DNA of 64,000 nt from Pseudomonadota bacterium (lineage in GTDB: Bacteria; Myxococcota_A; UBA796; SXON01), in assembly GCA_030684355.1 (NCBI GenBank), contig JAUXTN010000219.1:1-64000 (forward strand), read 5' to 3'. Position 1 is the stretch's first letter; each line of letters opens with the position of its first letter. The position numbers were made by a program, and so were the translations under genes. The notes under the pieces were generated by a model. The model had not been told where the DNA came from. It searched no databases and saw only the letters and a program-made list of their open reading frames with translations. Positions 6,923 to 15,842 of this stretch are shown piece after piece.

Positions 6923-7911
6923 TCGCCACGCTGGGCGCGACCTTGGAGACCCTCGCTGTGCTCGCCGCGGCCTCGGCGTGCGCGTCGCTGCTCGTCGGGC
7001 CGATCCTGGCGGGCGTACGGCGGCTCCCCGTGGCTCCGGCGATCCGGGCCGACCTGGCCCTCGGCGCCGCGGCCCTGCCCACCGCTGCCGTGGTGCTGGT
7101 CGCCATCGCCATCGCGCTTCCCGGCGGGCTCGATCTCCTCGGGGTCCGCGCCGACCACTGCAACGAGCACGGCGGACACGGGCACCTGTGCCTCGCGCAC
7201 CCAGCGGTCGCCACCCCGGCGCTCGTGGCGCTCGGCGCGCTCGTTGCCGCGGGAGCTGCACTTCGTGCTGGTCGCTGGGCCGCCGCGCGCTTCATCGCCG
7301 CGCGGGATCTCGCCGAGCTGCTGCGGCTCGGGCGATCCGATCCGGACCGCGCGGACGTGGTGCGCCTCGACGCGAGCGCCGTCCTGTGCCACGCCGCTGG
7401 CGCCTTCTCCCCGCGGGTGCTCATCTCGACCCGGCTCGTGGCGGAGCTCGCCCCCGATCTGCTCCCCGCGGCGTTGGAGCACGAGCGAGCGCACGTTCGC
7501 CGCCGCGACGTGCTCGCCCGGGACGTGATCTCCGTGCTCGGCCTCTTGGCCTGGCCGGGCGTGCCGACTGCCGCGGCTGGTGCCTGGGAGGAGGCCGCCG
7601 AGGAAGCCGCGGACGCCGAGGCGGCCGAGCGGTTCGGCGGGCACGTACTCGCTCGGGCTCTCGTGGCGGTGGCGCGGATGTCCCTCGGACCCGCACCTTC
7701 GGCCCACTCCTGGTCGGGGATGCCGTTCGTGGGCGCCCGCCTGACCCGCCGCGTCGAGGCCCTGCTCGAACGCCCGCCTCGGCGTCGCCCTGCGCTCGCG
7801 CTCGCCATGGTGCCCGCCCTGGGCCTCGCAATCGCCGTGTTGGCCGCCGTGTACGCCGACCCGCTGCACCACGCCGCGGAGACGGCCCTGCACGTCCTCC
7901 TGGGAGCTTGA
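6919..7911 (+). CDS. M56 (BlaR1-like) membrane metallopeptidase 1, putative metal sensor
   Basis: This 330-residue protein has N-terminal membrane helices (about 10-35 and 48-70) and a Cys/His loop at 79-94 (DHCNEHGGHGHLCLAH). Another helix (97-117) follows, then the M56 zinc motif HERAH at 188-192 with a downstream EEAAD, and a C-terminal helix. There is no penicillin-binding sensor domain, and BlaR1 is nearly twice as long. By analogy with BlaR1, ligand binding at the outer loop would activate cytosolic cleavage of the co-encoded repressor. The loop looks made for Cu, Zn or Cd. A second conserved LCHAxG motif lies near 156. Its stop codon lies inside the -35 element of the next promoter. 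Confidence 0.85.
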   Translation: MIATLGATLETLAVLAAASACASLLVGPILAGVRRLPVAPAIRADLALGAAALPTAAVVLVAIAIALPGGLDLLGVRADHCNEHGGHGHLCLAHPAVATPALVALGALVAAGAALRAGRWAAARFIAARDLAELLRLGRSDPDRADVVRLDASAVLCHAAGAFSPRVLISTRLVAELAPDLLPAALEHERAHVRRRDVLARDVISVLGLLAWPGVPTAAAGAWEEAAEEAADAEAAERFGGHVLARALVAVARMSLGPAPSAHSWSGMPFVGARLTRRVEALLERPPRRRPALALAMVPALGLAIAVLAAVYADPLHHAAETALHVLLGA

Positions 7912-7938
7912 CGGGCACCTACTACGCGCGGTAGTAGG
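7908..7938 (+). promoter_or_regulatory. Promoter and BlaI-type operator P1, RND operon 1
   Basis: TTGACG at 7908-7913, six bases, TACTAC at 7920-7925, five bases, GTAGTA at 7931-7936. The palindrome extends to 8-base arms (CCTACTAC and GTAGTAGG, 7918-7938). The right arm sits at the -10 position, 17 bases from the -35. The ATG of the adaptor gene follows at 7943, so the transcript is probably leaderless. One of four matching elements in the window. Confidence 0.8.
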
Positions 7939-7942
7939 CGCG

Positions 7943-9520
7943 ATGCTGCGCCTTCTCCCGCTCCTCGTCCTGACGCTCGCCTGCGGCGGGCTCGGTCTCC
8001 CTGACGGCCACGACCACGACCAGGGCGCTCTCGGAGGCGGCGCCCACGCGGAGGCAGAGGACCCGCGCCCCGACAACGCCGTGACGCTCTACCAGGGCGG
8101 CCTCGAGCTGTTCATGGAGTTCCCGTCGCTGGTGGTCGGCGAGGAGTCGGCGCTCATCGCGCACTTCACCGACACCCGCGACCCCGCGAACTTCGTGTGG
8201 GTCACCGAGGGGAGCATCGTCGCGACGCTCCGCTTCGCGGACGGCACCGAAGAGACCTTCGCGGCGGACAAGCTCCTCCGCAACGGCATCTTCAAGCCCA
8301 TCGTCAAGCCCACGAAGGCGGGCCAGGCGACCTTCTCGCTCACCCTCTCCGGGCACCCGGCGGCGGGAACGGTCGAGGTCGGCCAGGTCACGGTCTTCCC
8401 GACGGTGGAGGCGGCCGTGGCCGGGGCGCCGCCCGAGGAGCCGGGCGAGCCGACCGTCGGCTACCTGAAGGAGTCGCAGTGGAAGACGAGCTACGCCACC
8501 GCGGCGGCGGCGCCGGGCAGCGTGCGCGCGGGGGTGCGAGCCACGGGGGAGATCCGCGCCGTCGCGGGCGCAGAGGCGGAGCTGTCGGCACCGGTCGCGG
8601 GGCGGCTCCTCCTCCGCGAGCCGCTGTACGTCGGGCGCGCGGTGAAGAAGGGCGACCTTCTCGCCGAGATCGCGCCGGTCATCGACGCCGACCGTGCGGG
8701 CCTCGACGCGACGCTGACCGCGGCGAAGGCGGACCTGGGCGTGGCCGAGCGCGCCGTCGAACGGGCGCGGTCGTTGCATCCCCAGGTCGTCTCGGAGCGG
8801 GAGCTCCGGGAGGCCGAGGCCGTGCTCACGGGGGCGAAGGCGCGCGCAGAGGCCGCGGAGTCGCGCCTGGCGGTGGTCCGCGGGGCCCAGACGGGCGGCG
8901 CCGGATCCTCCGGGTCCGCGTTTGCCCTGCGCGCACCCTTCGACGGGGTGATCGTGACCACCACCGCCGTGACCGGACAGAGCGTGGGCGCCGGCGATCC
9001 CGTGGTGCGCGTGGTCGACCCGCGCGAGGTGTGGCTGTACGCGCGCATCTCGGAGGCGGACGCGGCCAAGGCGGCCACCCCGATCGGCGCGACCTTCTCG
9101 CTGTCCGGCTCGGACGACGTGATCGACATCGCGAGCCGGAACGGCCGGCTCGTCTCCGTGGGCGCGGCGCTCGACCCCGCCACGCGCACGCTCCCGGTGC
9201 TCTTCGCGCTCGACAACGCCGACGGCGCGCTCAAGCCGGGCATGTTCGCCCGCGCGACCGTCTTCACGCGCGAGAGCTCCGACGGCGTCGTGATCCCCGC
9301 GTCCGCGGTGGTGGACGACGGCGGGCGCCCCACCGTCTTCGTGATGGAGGGCGGGGAGGCCTTCTTCAAGCGCGTGGTTCGGCTCGGCGCCCGCGACGGG
9401 GACCGTGTGCAGGTGCTCTCCGGCGTCGCCGACGGCGAGCGCGTCGTGAGCATCGGCGCCTACGAGGTCCACCTCTCCACCGTGTCCGGGGCCATCCCCG
9501 AGCACGGTCACGCCCATTGA
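7943..9520 (+). CDS. RND efflux periplasmic adaptor 1 (CzcB/CusB-like lipoprotein)
   Basis: This 525-residue protein has a lipobox LTLAC (Cys14) and a His/Asp-rich segment (DGHDHDQ). An extra N-terminal domain to about residue 165 contains LFMEFPSLVVGEESALIAHF, as in many CzcB-like adaptors. The usual adaptor parts follow: a lipoyl half, an alpha hairpin (about 235-310), the second lipoyl half and a beta barrel with PGMFARATV. It links the inner-membrane pump to the outer-membrane factor and may bind metal through its His-rich start. It is the first gene of the operon behind operator P1. Confidence 0.9.
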   Translation: MLRLLPLLVLTLACGGLGLPDGHDHDQGALGGGAHAEAEDPRPDNAVTLYQGGLELFMEFPSLVVGEESALIAHFTDTRDPANFVWVTEGSIVATLRFADGTEETFAADKLLRNGIFKPIVKPTKAGQATFSLTLSGHPAAGTVEVGQVTVFPTVEAAVAGAPPEEPGEPTVGYLKESQWKTSYATAAAAPGSVRAGVRATGEIRAVAGAEAELSAPVAGRLLLREPLYVGRAVKKGDLLAEIAPVIDADRAGLDATLTAAKADLGVAERAVERARSLHPQVVSERELREAEAVLTGAKARAEAAESRLAVVRGAQTGGAGSSGSAFALRAPFDGVIVTTTAVTGQSVGAGDPVVRVVDPREVWLYARISEADAAKAATPIGATFSLSGSDDVIDIASRNGRLVSVGAALDPATRTLPVLFALDNADGALKPGMFARATVFTRESSDGVVIPASAVVDDGGRPTVFVMEGGEAFFKRVVRLGARDGDRVQVLSGVADGERVVSIGAYEVHLSTVSGAIPEHGHAH

Positions 9521-9560
9521 CGGCCGTGAGGCCGCTCCGAAACTCGCTGTGGGAGCCCCG

Positions 9561-12500
9561 TTGAACCGCCTCATCCGCTGGTCCATCGACCACCGCTTCC
9601 TGGTGCTGGTCGCCTCCGCGCTCCTGCTCGTCTGGGGGCTCGTCGTCGCGCGCAGCATGCCCGTCGACGTGTTCCCCGACATCACCGCCCCGACCGTCAC
9701 CGTCGTCACCGAGGCCCACGGGCTCGCGCCGGAGGAGGTCGAGACGCTCGTGACCTTCCCCATCGAGACGGGCGTGAACGGCGCCACCGGCGTCCGCCGT
9801 GTGCGCTCGGCGAGCGGCGTCGGCATCTCGATCGTGTGGGTGGAGTTCGACTGGGGCACCGACATCCGCGACGCGCGGCAGGTCGTGAACGAGAAGCTCC
9901 AGCTCGTCGGCCCCCAGCTCCCCCAGGACATGCCGCCCCCGACGATGGCGCCGGTCTCCTCCGTGATGGGCGAGATCCTGTTCCTGTCGGTCGCGTGGAA
10001 GGAGCCGGCGACCGACGACGCCGGGAGGCTGGAGCAGGCGATGGTCGCGCGGACCACCGCCGACCAGGTGCTCCGCAAGCGCATCCTCGCGGTGGCGGGC
10101 GTCTCCCAGGTCGTCCCCATCGGCGGCGCGGTGAAGCAGGCCCAGGTGCGCCTGCGCCCGGAGGCGCTCGCCGCCTACGGCGTCAGCTTCGAGGCGGTGG
10201 CCCACGCGCTGCGCGCAGGCAGCGCGAACGCTTCCGGCGGGTTCGTGTCCGAGAACGGCCAGGAGCTGCTGCTCCGCGTGGTGGGGCGCGCGGCGGACGT
10301 GGGCGACATCGGCGCGACCGTGGTGGACGTGCGCGACGGCTCGCCGATCTACGTCCGGGACCTCGCGTCCGTGGAGATGGGCCCGAAGGTGAAGCGCGGC
10401 GAGGGCTCGTCGAACGCGAAGCCCGCGGTCGTCCTCGCCATCATGAAGCAGCCCGAGGCGAACACGCTCGATCTGACCGCGCGCATCGACGGGATGCTCG
10501 ACGAGATCGAGCCCACCTTGCCGGACGGCATCGTGGTCGACCGGCAGGTCTTCCGCCAGTCGGACTTCATCTCGGCGGCGGTCGACAACGTGTCCGAGGC
10601 CCTCCGCGACGGCGCGATCCTCGTCGCGGTCATCCTCCTGCTCTTCCTCGGGAACTTCCGCGCCGCAGCCATCTCCCTCGCCGCGATCCCGCTCTCGCTC
10701 GTCGTTGCCGTGCTCGTCCTCGACCAGCTCGGCATCACGCTCAACACGATGACGCTCGGCGGGCTGACCATCGCGATCGGCTCGGTGGTCGACGACGCCA
10801 TCATCGACGTGGAGAACGTGTACCGGCGCCTCCGGGAGAACGCCGCGCGCACGGAGGGCGAGCGCCGGGCCGTGCTCGATGTCGTCTACGACGCCTCGGT
10901 GGAGGTCCGCACCTCCATCGTGTTCGCCACGCTCATCATCATCCTCGTCTTCCTGCCGCTCTTCTTCCTCTCCGGCGTCGAGGGGCGCATGCTCGCGCCG
11001 CTCGGGCTCGCCTACATCGTGTCGATCGCGAGCTCCCTGCTCGTGGCGATGACGCTCACGCCCGCGCTCGCCGCGATGATGCTGCCCAGGTCGGCGGCCC
11101 TCTCCCACGAGAGCCGCGTCATGGGCTGGCTCAAGCGTGGGTACGCGCCGGTGCTGGACGGCGCCTTGCGGCACCCCTGGGTGGTCCTGTCCGCCTCGGG
11201 GCTCGCGCTTCTCGCCGCGCTCGCCGTGCTGCCCTTCCTCGGGCGGTCCTTCCTGCCCGAATTCAACGAGGGAGCCCTCACGCTGAACGTCGTGACCCTG
11301 CCCGGCACCTCCCTGGAGGAGTCGGACAAGCTCGGGCGACGCGTCGAGGAGGCGCTCCTGACCTTCCCCGAGGTCGCCGGTACGGCGCGGAGAACCGGCC
11401 GGGCCGAGCTCGACGAGCACGCGCAGGACGTGAACGCCGCGGAGCTCGACGTCCGCCTCGATTTCTCGCGCGGCGAGCGTGACAAGGAGGAGTTCCTGGC
11501 AGACCTCCGCAAGGGGCTCGCGCAGATCTCCGGCGCCAACATCACCGTCGGCCAGCCCCTCTCGCACCGCATCGACCACATGCTCTCCGGGTCGCGCTCG
11601 GCCATCGCCATCAAGCTCTTCGGAGACGACCTCGGCACGCTCCGCCAGCTCGCCGACCAGATCGCCGCGGCGGTGCAAACCGTGCCCGGCGCCGTGGACG
11701 TGGCGGTCGAGCAGCAGGTCGACATCCCCGCGCTGGAGGTGCGGGCCGACCGCGAGCAGCTTGCTCGCTACGGCCTCGGCGCCGGCGAGCTCGCCGAGGC
11801 CGTGGAGCGCGCCTGGACCGGCGAGACCGTCGGGATGCTGCTCGAGGGCCAGCGGACCATCGACATGGTGCTGCTCCTCGACGCGCGGGACCGCGACGGC
11901 GTCGCGTCGGTGGCCGCCACGCCGATCGACACCCCCTCCGGCTTCACGGTGCCGCTCGGCTCCCTCGCGACGATCACCCGCGACGCGAGCCCGAACACGA
12001 TCTCGCGCGAGGGCGTCGTCCGGAAGATGGTCGTCCAGGCCAATGTCGCCGAGCGCGACCTCGCCGCGGTCGTGGACGACATCCGCGCGAAGGTGGCCTC
12101 CGACGTGCCGCTCCCCGAGGGCTACTTCGTGGTGTACGGCGGGCAGTTCGAGAGCGCCGCCGAGGCGACCCGGACCATCGGGCTCCTCTCCATCGGCGTG
12201 CTCCTCGGGATCAGCGTGCTCCTCGTGGTGGCGCTCGGCTCGATGCGAAACGCCGTCATGACGCTCATCAACCTCCCGCTCGCGCTCATCGGCGGCGTGT
12301 TCGCGGTCGCGCTGACCTCGGCGGTGGTGTCCATCCCGGTGCTCGTCGGCTTCATCACGCTGTTCGGCATCGCGACCCGCAACGGCATCATGATGGTGAC
12401 CCACTTCGAGCACCTGCTCGCTGAGGGGAAGACCCTCGGCGAGGCCGTCGTCCAGGGCTCGATGGAGCGCCTGTCACCCATCCTCATGACCGCCCTCTGC

Positions 12501-12707
12501 GCTGGCCTCGCGCTCGTGCCGCTGGTGCTGGCGGCGGACGAGCCCGGCAACGAGATCCAGGCGCCGATGGGGGTCGTGCTCCTGGGCGGGCTCCTCTCCA
12601 GCACGGCGCTCAACATGGTCGTCGTCCCCGTGTTGTTCCAGCGCTTTGGTCGGAAGACCGCGGCCGCGCCGACGATGACGATGGCCCAGGTGGGAGGTGA
12701 AGCGTGA
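9561..12707 (+). CDS. Heavy-metal RND efflux pump 1 (CusA/CzcA family)
   Basis: This is a full-length HME-RND proton antiporter of about 1048 residues with twelve expected membrane helices. Conserved segments include the N-terminal PVDVFPDITAPTV, LGNFRAAAISLAAIPLS and the C-terminal LFGIATRNGIMMV. The TM4 proton-relay signature is VVDDAIIDVEN, with an Asp pair, unlike the two other pumps in this window. A TTG at 9561 with GGGAG just upstream is preferred; a GTG at 9549 is possible. The stop overlaps the next gene. Substrate not deducible with certainty; a divalent or monovalent heavy metal. Confidence 0.92.
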   Translation: MNRLIRWSIDHRFLVLVASALLLVWGLVVARSMPVDVFPDITAPTVTVVTEAHGLAPEEVETLVTFPIETGVNGATGVRRVRSASGVGISIVWVEFDWGTDIRDARQVVNEKLQLVGPQLPQDMPPPTMAPVSSVMGEILFLSVAWKEPATDDAGRLEQAMVARTTADQVLRKRILAVAGVSQVVPIGGAVKQAQVRLRPEALAAYGVSFEAVAHALRAGSANASGGFVSENGQELLLRVVGRAADVGDIGATVVDVRDGSPIYVRDLASVEMGPKVKRGEGSSNAKPAVVLAIMKQPEANTLDLTARIDGMLDEIEPTLPDGIVVDRQVFRQSDFISAAVDNVSEALRDGAILVAVILLLFLGNFRAAAISLAAIPLSLVVAVLVLDQLGITLNTMTLGGLTIAIGSVVDDAIIDVENVYRRLRENAARTEGERRAVLDVVYDASVEVRTSIVFATLIIILVFLPLFFLSGVEGRMLAPLGLAYIVSIASSLLVAMTLTPALAAMMLPRSAALSHESRVMGWLKRGYAPVLDGALRHPWVVLSASGLALLAALAVLPFLGRSFLPEFNEGALTLNVVTLPGTSLEESDKLGRRVEEALLTFPEVAGTARRTGRAELDEHAQDVNAAELDVRLDFSRGERDKEEFLADLRKGLAQISGANITVGQPLSHRIDHMLSGSRSAIAIKLFGDDLGTLRQLADQIAAAVQTVPGAVDVAVEQQVDIPALEVRADREQLARYGLGAGELAEAVERAWTGETVGMLLEGQRTIDMVLLLDARDRDGVASVAATPIDTPSGFTVPLGSLATITRDASPNTISREGVVRKMVVQANVAERDLAAVVDDIRAKVASDVPLPEGYFVVYGGQFESAAEATRTIGLLSIGVLLGISVLLVVALGSMRNAVMTLINLPLALIGGVFAVALTSAVVSIPVLVGFITLFGIATRNGIMMVTHFEHLLAEGKTLGEAVVQGSMERLSPILMTALCAGLALVPLVLAADEPGNEIQAPMGVVLLGGLLSSTALNMVVVPVLFQRFGRKTAAAPTMTMAQVGGEA

Positions 12708-13849
12708 TCGTGCTCCTGTGCGGGCTCGCGCTCGCGATGACCCCCGACGAGGCCGTGCGCGCCGCGACGGCCAACGATCCAACGCTCGCCGGCGCCGAGG
12801 CGGACCTGGTGACCGCGCAGGGGGCGCGGCGGTCGGCGAGCTGGCTCCGGTCGAACCCGGAGGTCGAGCTCGGTGCGGACGTGGGCGGGCAGCGGTTCGA
12901 GGCGTCCGTCACGCAGGACGTGTCGCTCTCGGGGGCGGGGTTCGCGGACGCGCGCAGCGGGCGCTACGGCGTCGAGGCCGCGGAGGCGGGCCTCGTTCGT
13001 GCCCGCCTCGTCGCGGCGGCGGAGGCGCGGCGGGCGTGGGCCCGGTTGGCGGCGGCGGACGGCGCTCTGCGGGCCGCGGAGCGCGAGAAGGCCAGCGCCA
13101 AGACCGTCCGCAGCTCGACTGAGGCCCGACGCGGGGCAGGCGAGGCCTCCGACCTCGAGCTGGAGCTCGCACGGCTGGAGGAGGCGCGCGGCGTGGCCGC
13201 GTGGCTCCACGCGGTCGACGAGCGGGCCGACGCACAGGCCGAGCTCGCCGCGATCACCGGCGACGCGACCGCGACGGCGGAGGGGGACCCGCTCGAGGCG
13301 GTGCCGCCCGCCGGCTCCGGAGGGGCGCGCTCGGACGTGGCCGCGGCCGAGGCTCGGGTGGAGGCGGCGCGCGCGGTGCTCGCTCGCGAGCGCGCTCAAG
13401 GCGTGCCGTCCGTGGGACTTGGCGCCTTCGTCGAGAGGGAAGGGGACCGCACGCTCGCCGGCCCCGCCGTCCGGGTGGAGCTGCCGATCTGGCAGCAGAA
13501 CGCGGGCGGGCGCGGTGCGGCGAAGGGGGACCTCGCCGTGGCTGAGGCCCAGGCCACCGCCACGCGCGCCCGTGCGGAAGCCGAGCAGGCGTCGGCGTCG
13601 CGACGCCTGACGGAGCTTGGAGAGGCCGGCTCCTCGCTCGCGCCGGGAGTGGACGCCTCGGCGGACGCGGCGGCCCGGGCCATCGAGGCCGGAGTCACGA
13701 GCGGGCAGATCGATCCCGTCGAGGCGGCCCTCCTGCGCGCCCGCGTGTTCGAGGGACAGCGTGGCTGGTACGCCGCGCGCCTCGCGGAGGCCGAGGGGCG
13801 GCTCGACGCGGCGTTGGCGGTCGAGGATACGGGGCTGCTCCCCCGATGA
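12704..13849 (+). CDS. TolC-family outer-membrane factor 1
   Basis: This 381-residue protein has a short signal peptide (MIVLLCGLALA) followed by TPDEAVRAATANDPTLAGAEADL, the usual start of a TolC/CusC repeat. The two long helical halves each end in barrel strands (GLGAFVEREGD, VRVELPIWQQN). Length is slightly below the usual 400-470. It starts at a GTG overlapping the stop of the pump gene and overlaps the following DMT gene by four bases. It forms the exit duct of tripartite system 1. Confidence 0.88.
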   Translation: MIVLLCGLALAMTPDEAVRAATANDPTLAGAEADLVTAQGARRSASWLRSNPEVELGADVGGQRFEASVTQDVSLSGAGFADARSGRYGVEAAEAGLVRARLVAAAEARRAWARLAAADGALRAAEREKASAKTVRSSTEARRGAGEASDLELELARLEEARGVAAWLHAVDERADAQAELAAITGDATATAEGDPLEAVPPAGSGGARSDVAAAEARVEAARAVLARERAQGVPSVGLGAFVEREGDRTLAGPAVRVELPIWQQNAGGRGAAKGDLAVAEAQATATRARAEAEQASASRRLTELGEAGSSLAPGVDASADAAARAIEAGVTSGQIDPVEAALLRARVFEGQRGWYAARLAEAEGRLDAALAVEDTGLLPR

Positions 13850-14883
13850 CCCTCCCGTTCGCCGCCCCCGCCGTGTGGTGCCTCCTCGCCGCCGCGCTCT
13901 TCGGCGCGAGCACACCGATCGCGCGGGCGCTCCTCGACGGCATCGGCCCCCTCACGCTCGCGGGGCTGTTCTACCTGGGCGCAGCGCTCGGAACGGCGCC
14001 GTGGGCTCTACGCGGGCACGCGGGAGTGGCGCGCCGGAGGGAGGATCGGTTCCGCCTCGCCGGCGCCGTGCTCTTCGGCGGGGTGGTCGGCCCCGTGCTG
14101 GTCCTGCTCGGTCTCCGGATGGCGCCGGCCGCGTCCGTCGCGCTCTGGCTCAACCTCGAAGCCCCGGCCACCGCCCTCCTCGGCTGGGCGTTCTTCCGCG
14201 AGCACGTCGATCGGCGCACCTGGATCGCCGCGGCGCTCGTGTGGGCGGCGAGCGTCGTCCTGGCCGCTCCCGAGGGTTTCAGCGGTGGGTTCGCAGCCCT
14301 CCTCGTGCTCGCCGGCTGCTTCGCGTGGGGGCTCGACAACAACCTCACGTCGGTCATCGCCGGCTACACGCCCGCGCAGACCACCTTCGTGAAGGGCCTC
14401 GCGGCCGGCACGGTCAACCTCGTGCTGGGTGTGCTGATCGAGGGGCCCCCGTCGATGGGGGTGGCGATCGTCCTCGCGCTCGTGGTCGGCGTCTTCGCCT
14501 ACGGTGCCTCCATCGTGCTCTACGTGGCCGGCGCCCAGCAGCTCGGCGCGACGCGTGCGCAGATGATCTTCGCCACGGCGCCGTTCTGGGGCGTGGGGCT
14601 GGCGTGGGTGGGGCTCGGCGAGCCGGTGCTGCTGGCCCAGGTGCTCGCGGCCGCCGGGATGGTCGGCGCCCTCGTGCTCCTGTTCACGGAGCGCCATGGA
14701 CACGCGCACACGCACGAGACGATGCACCACACCCACTGGCACCGCCACGACGACGGCCACCACGACCACACGCACCCCGGCGGCAACCCGTGGGGCTGGC
14801 ACATCCACGAGCACGGACACGAGCCGGTGACACACACCCATCCGCATCGGCCCGATTTGCATCACCGTCATGGACACGGATGA
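13846..14883 (+). CDS. DMT/EamA transporter with His-rich tail, copy 1
   Basis: This 345-residue protein has ten predicted membrane helices in two EamA repeats. The last 63 residues (283-345) form a soluble tail with 24 histidines in HxH and HH patterns. The EamA core suggests a metabolite or cation permease. The tail suggests metal binding, buffering or gating. It is translationally coupled to the RND outer-membrane factor. A paralogue more than 90% identical by eye lies at 18841-19875. Confidence 0.85.
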   Translation: MTLPFAAPAVWCLLAAALFGASTPIARALLDGIGPLTLAGLFYLGAALGTAPWALRGHAGVARRREDRFRLAGAVLFGGVVGPVLVLLGLRMAPAASVALWLNLEAPATALLGWAFFREHVDRRTWIAAALVWAASVVLAAPEGFSGGFAALLVLAGCFAWGLDNNLTSVIAGYTPAQTTFVKGLAAGTVNLVLGVLIEGPPSMGVAIVLALVVGVFAYGASIVLYVAGAQQLGATRAQMIFATAPFWGVGLAWVGLGEPVLLAQVLAAAGMVGALVLLFTERHGHAHTHETMHHTHWHRHDDGHHDHTHPGGNPWGWHIHEHGHEPVTHTHPHRPDLHHRHGHG

Positions 14884-15135
14884 CACGAACCCGAGCCCAC
14901 CTGCTCGTAGCCGTGGCGGCCGCCCTCACTCCTCCCCGCGGTGGCCCTCGCGCACGGCGTCGACGATCAGGACCGCGCCTTCCTCGAGCAGAGCGTCGGG
15001 CCCCAGATCCTCTCGTTCATCTGGCTCGGCGCCAAGCACGTGGTGACCGGGTACGACCACCTCCTGTTCCTGGTGGGCGTGGCTGGGCCACAGCCTGACG
15101 CTCACGGGCGGGGTCCTCACCGGCACGAACAATAT
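14880..15135 (+). pseudogene. Degraded HupE/UreJ-like gene
   Basis: The ATG overlaps the DMT stop and encodes a signal-like MTRTRAHLLVAVAAALT. The frame then shifts by one base to read ALAHGVDDQD and LGAKHVVTGYDHLLFLVGV. A second shift and a loss of about 17 codons lead to LGHSLTLTGGVLTGTN. These pieces align with the intact HupE-like gene at 29651-30355. Only about 80 of 234 codons remain. The gene position (last in an RND operon) is the same as for the intact copy. Confidence 0.75.
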
Positions 15136-15142
15136 GCAAGCA

Positions 15143-15180
15143 AGAACGCCCGCCCTTCCGTGAGGAAGAGCGGGCGTTCT
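15143..15180. terminator. Strong hairpin, probable bidirectional terminator
   Basis: AGAACGCCCGC at 15143-15153 pairs perfectly with GCGGGCGTTCT at 15170-15180. Inside it CTTCC and GGAAG pair around a GTGA tetraloop, with one unpaired base on each side. It follows the first RND operon. No long U tract follows on either strand; the minus-strand side has TTGCTTGCATATT. Confidence 0.7.
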
Positions 15181-15468
15181 ATCGGTATGGTCGGCCGGAC
15201 TGGATGATTATAGAACTTTCTGGATCGACACGCACGGGTGCTCGGGCGCGGAAGTGGTGGCGTTGAAGGAAAGCTTGGCCAGCGGGACTGGTTGACCTCG
15301 TGGTGCAGGCGGCGCGCGCAACGGCGCGGCGTCACCTTCTCGATGCTCTACGCAAGGCACACGCCCCGCCGAGCGGTCCGCCGAACCCCGCGGCCGCCTC
15401 GGAGGCGGTAGGTCCTCGCGGCGCGGGCACAGGTCGGCTCTACCCCCGCACCGCGTTCACGGCTGCGG
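15181..15468. other. Intergenic segment without supported gene
   Basis: Between the hairpin and the TPR remnant I find no coding signature on either strand. A perfect TATAAT on the minus strand (15212-15207) lacks a convincing -35. Together with the remnant at 15469-15724 this forms a decayed stretch between two operons. Confidence 0.4.
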
Positions 15469-15724
15469 TTACCTCCCGGACGTTGTGCGTAGCCGCTCCT
15501 CCACCCGAGCCCTCAACGCCTCGCTCTCCGTCAGCTCCCCGGCCTCGGCGTACGTGTCAAGGCTCGGCCCCACGTCCCAACCGGTCGAGCGCTGCGCCGC
15601 GGTTGTACCGGGTGCCGGCGTGCCGGGGATTCGCCCTCGCGGCGGCTTGCCAGGCCTCCAACGCCCCGCCAGGATCCCCAAGCTCCAGCCTCGCGGCCCC
15701 GAGGTTCGCCCGCGCGTCCGTGGC
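15469..15724 (-). pseudogene. Remnant of a tetratricopeptide-repeat gene
   Basis: Reading leftwards from 15724 gives about 52 residues of typical TPR sequence, including ARANLGAARLELGDPGGALE and NPRHAGTRYNRGAALDRLG, and then a stop. A neighbouring frame carries on with TYAEAGELTESEALRARVEE to a stop at 15469. The 5' part is missing and at least one frameshift is present. There is no start or promoter, so it is a dead fragment. Confidence 0.55.
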
Positions 15725-15842
15725 GGCTCGATTCCATGGAGCTCATGTTCGACTCGTCAGGGTGATCACCGGTGGACGAGGTCGGCCGCGGCGGGGGTGG
15801 CATCGACAAGAGCCTACGGCCCCTCGGACGGGCCCGTGGGGC

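Noticed and set aside
6557..7911. blaI-M56 pair as beta-lactam resistance
   Set aside because: No beta-lactamase or PBP gene is nearby and the peptidases have no penicillin-binding sensor domain.
9366..12413. Very long minus-strand open frame opposite RND pump 1
   Set aside because: Composition is His/Arg/Gly/Asp-rich without domains. It is the antisense shadow of a clear pump gene in GC-rich DNA.
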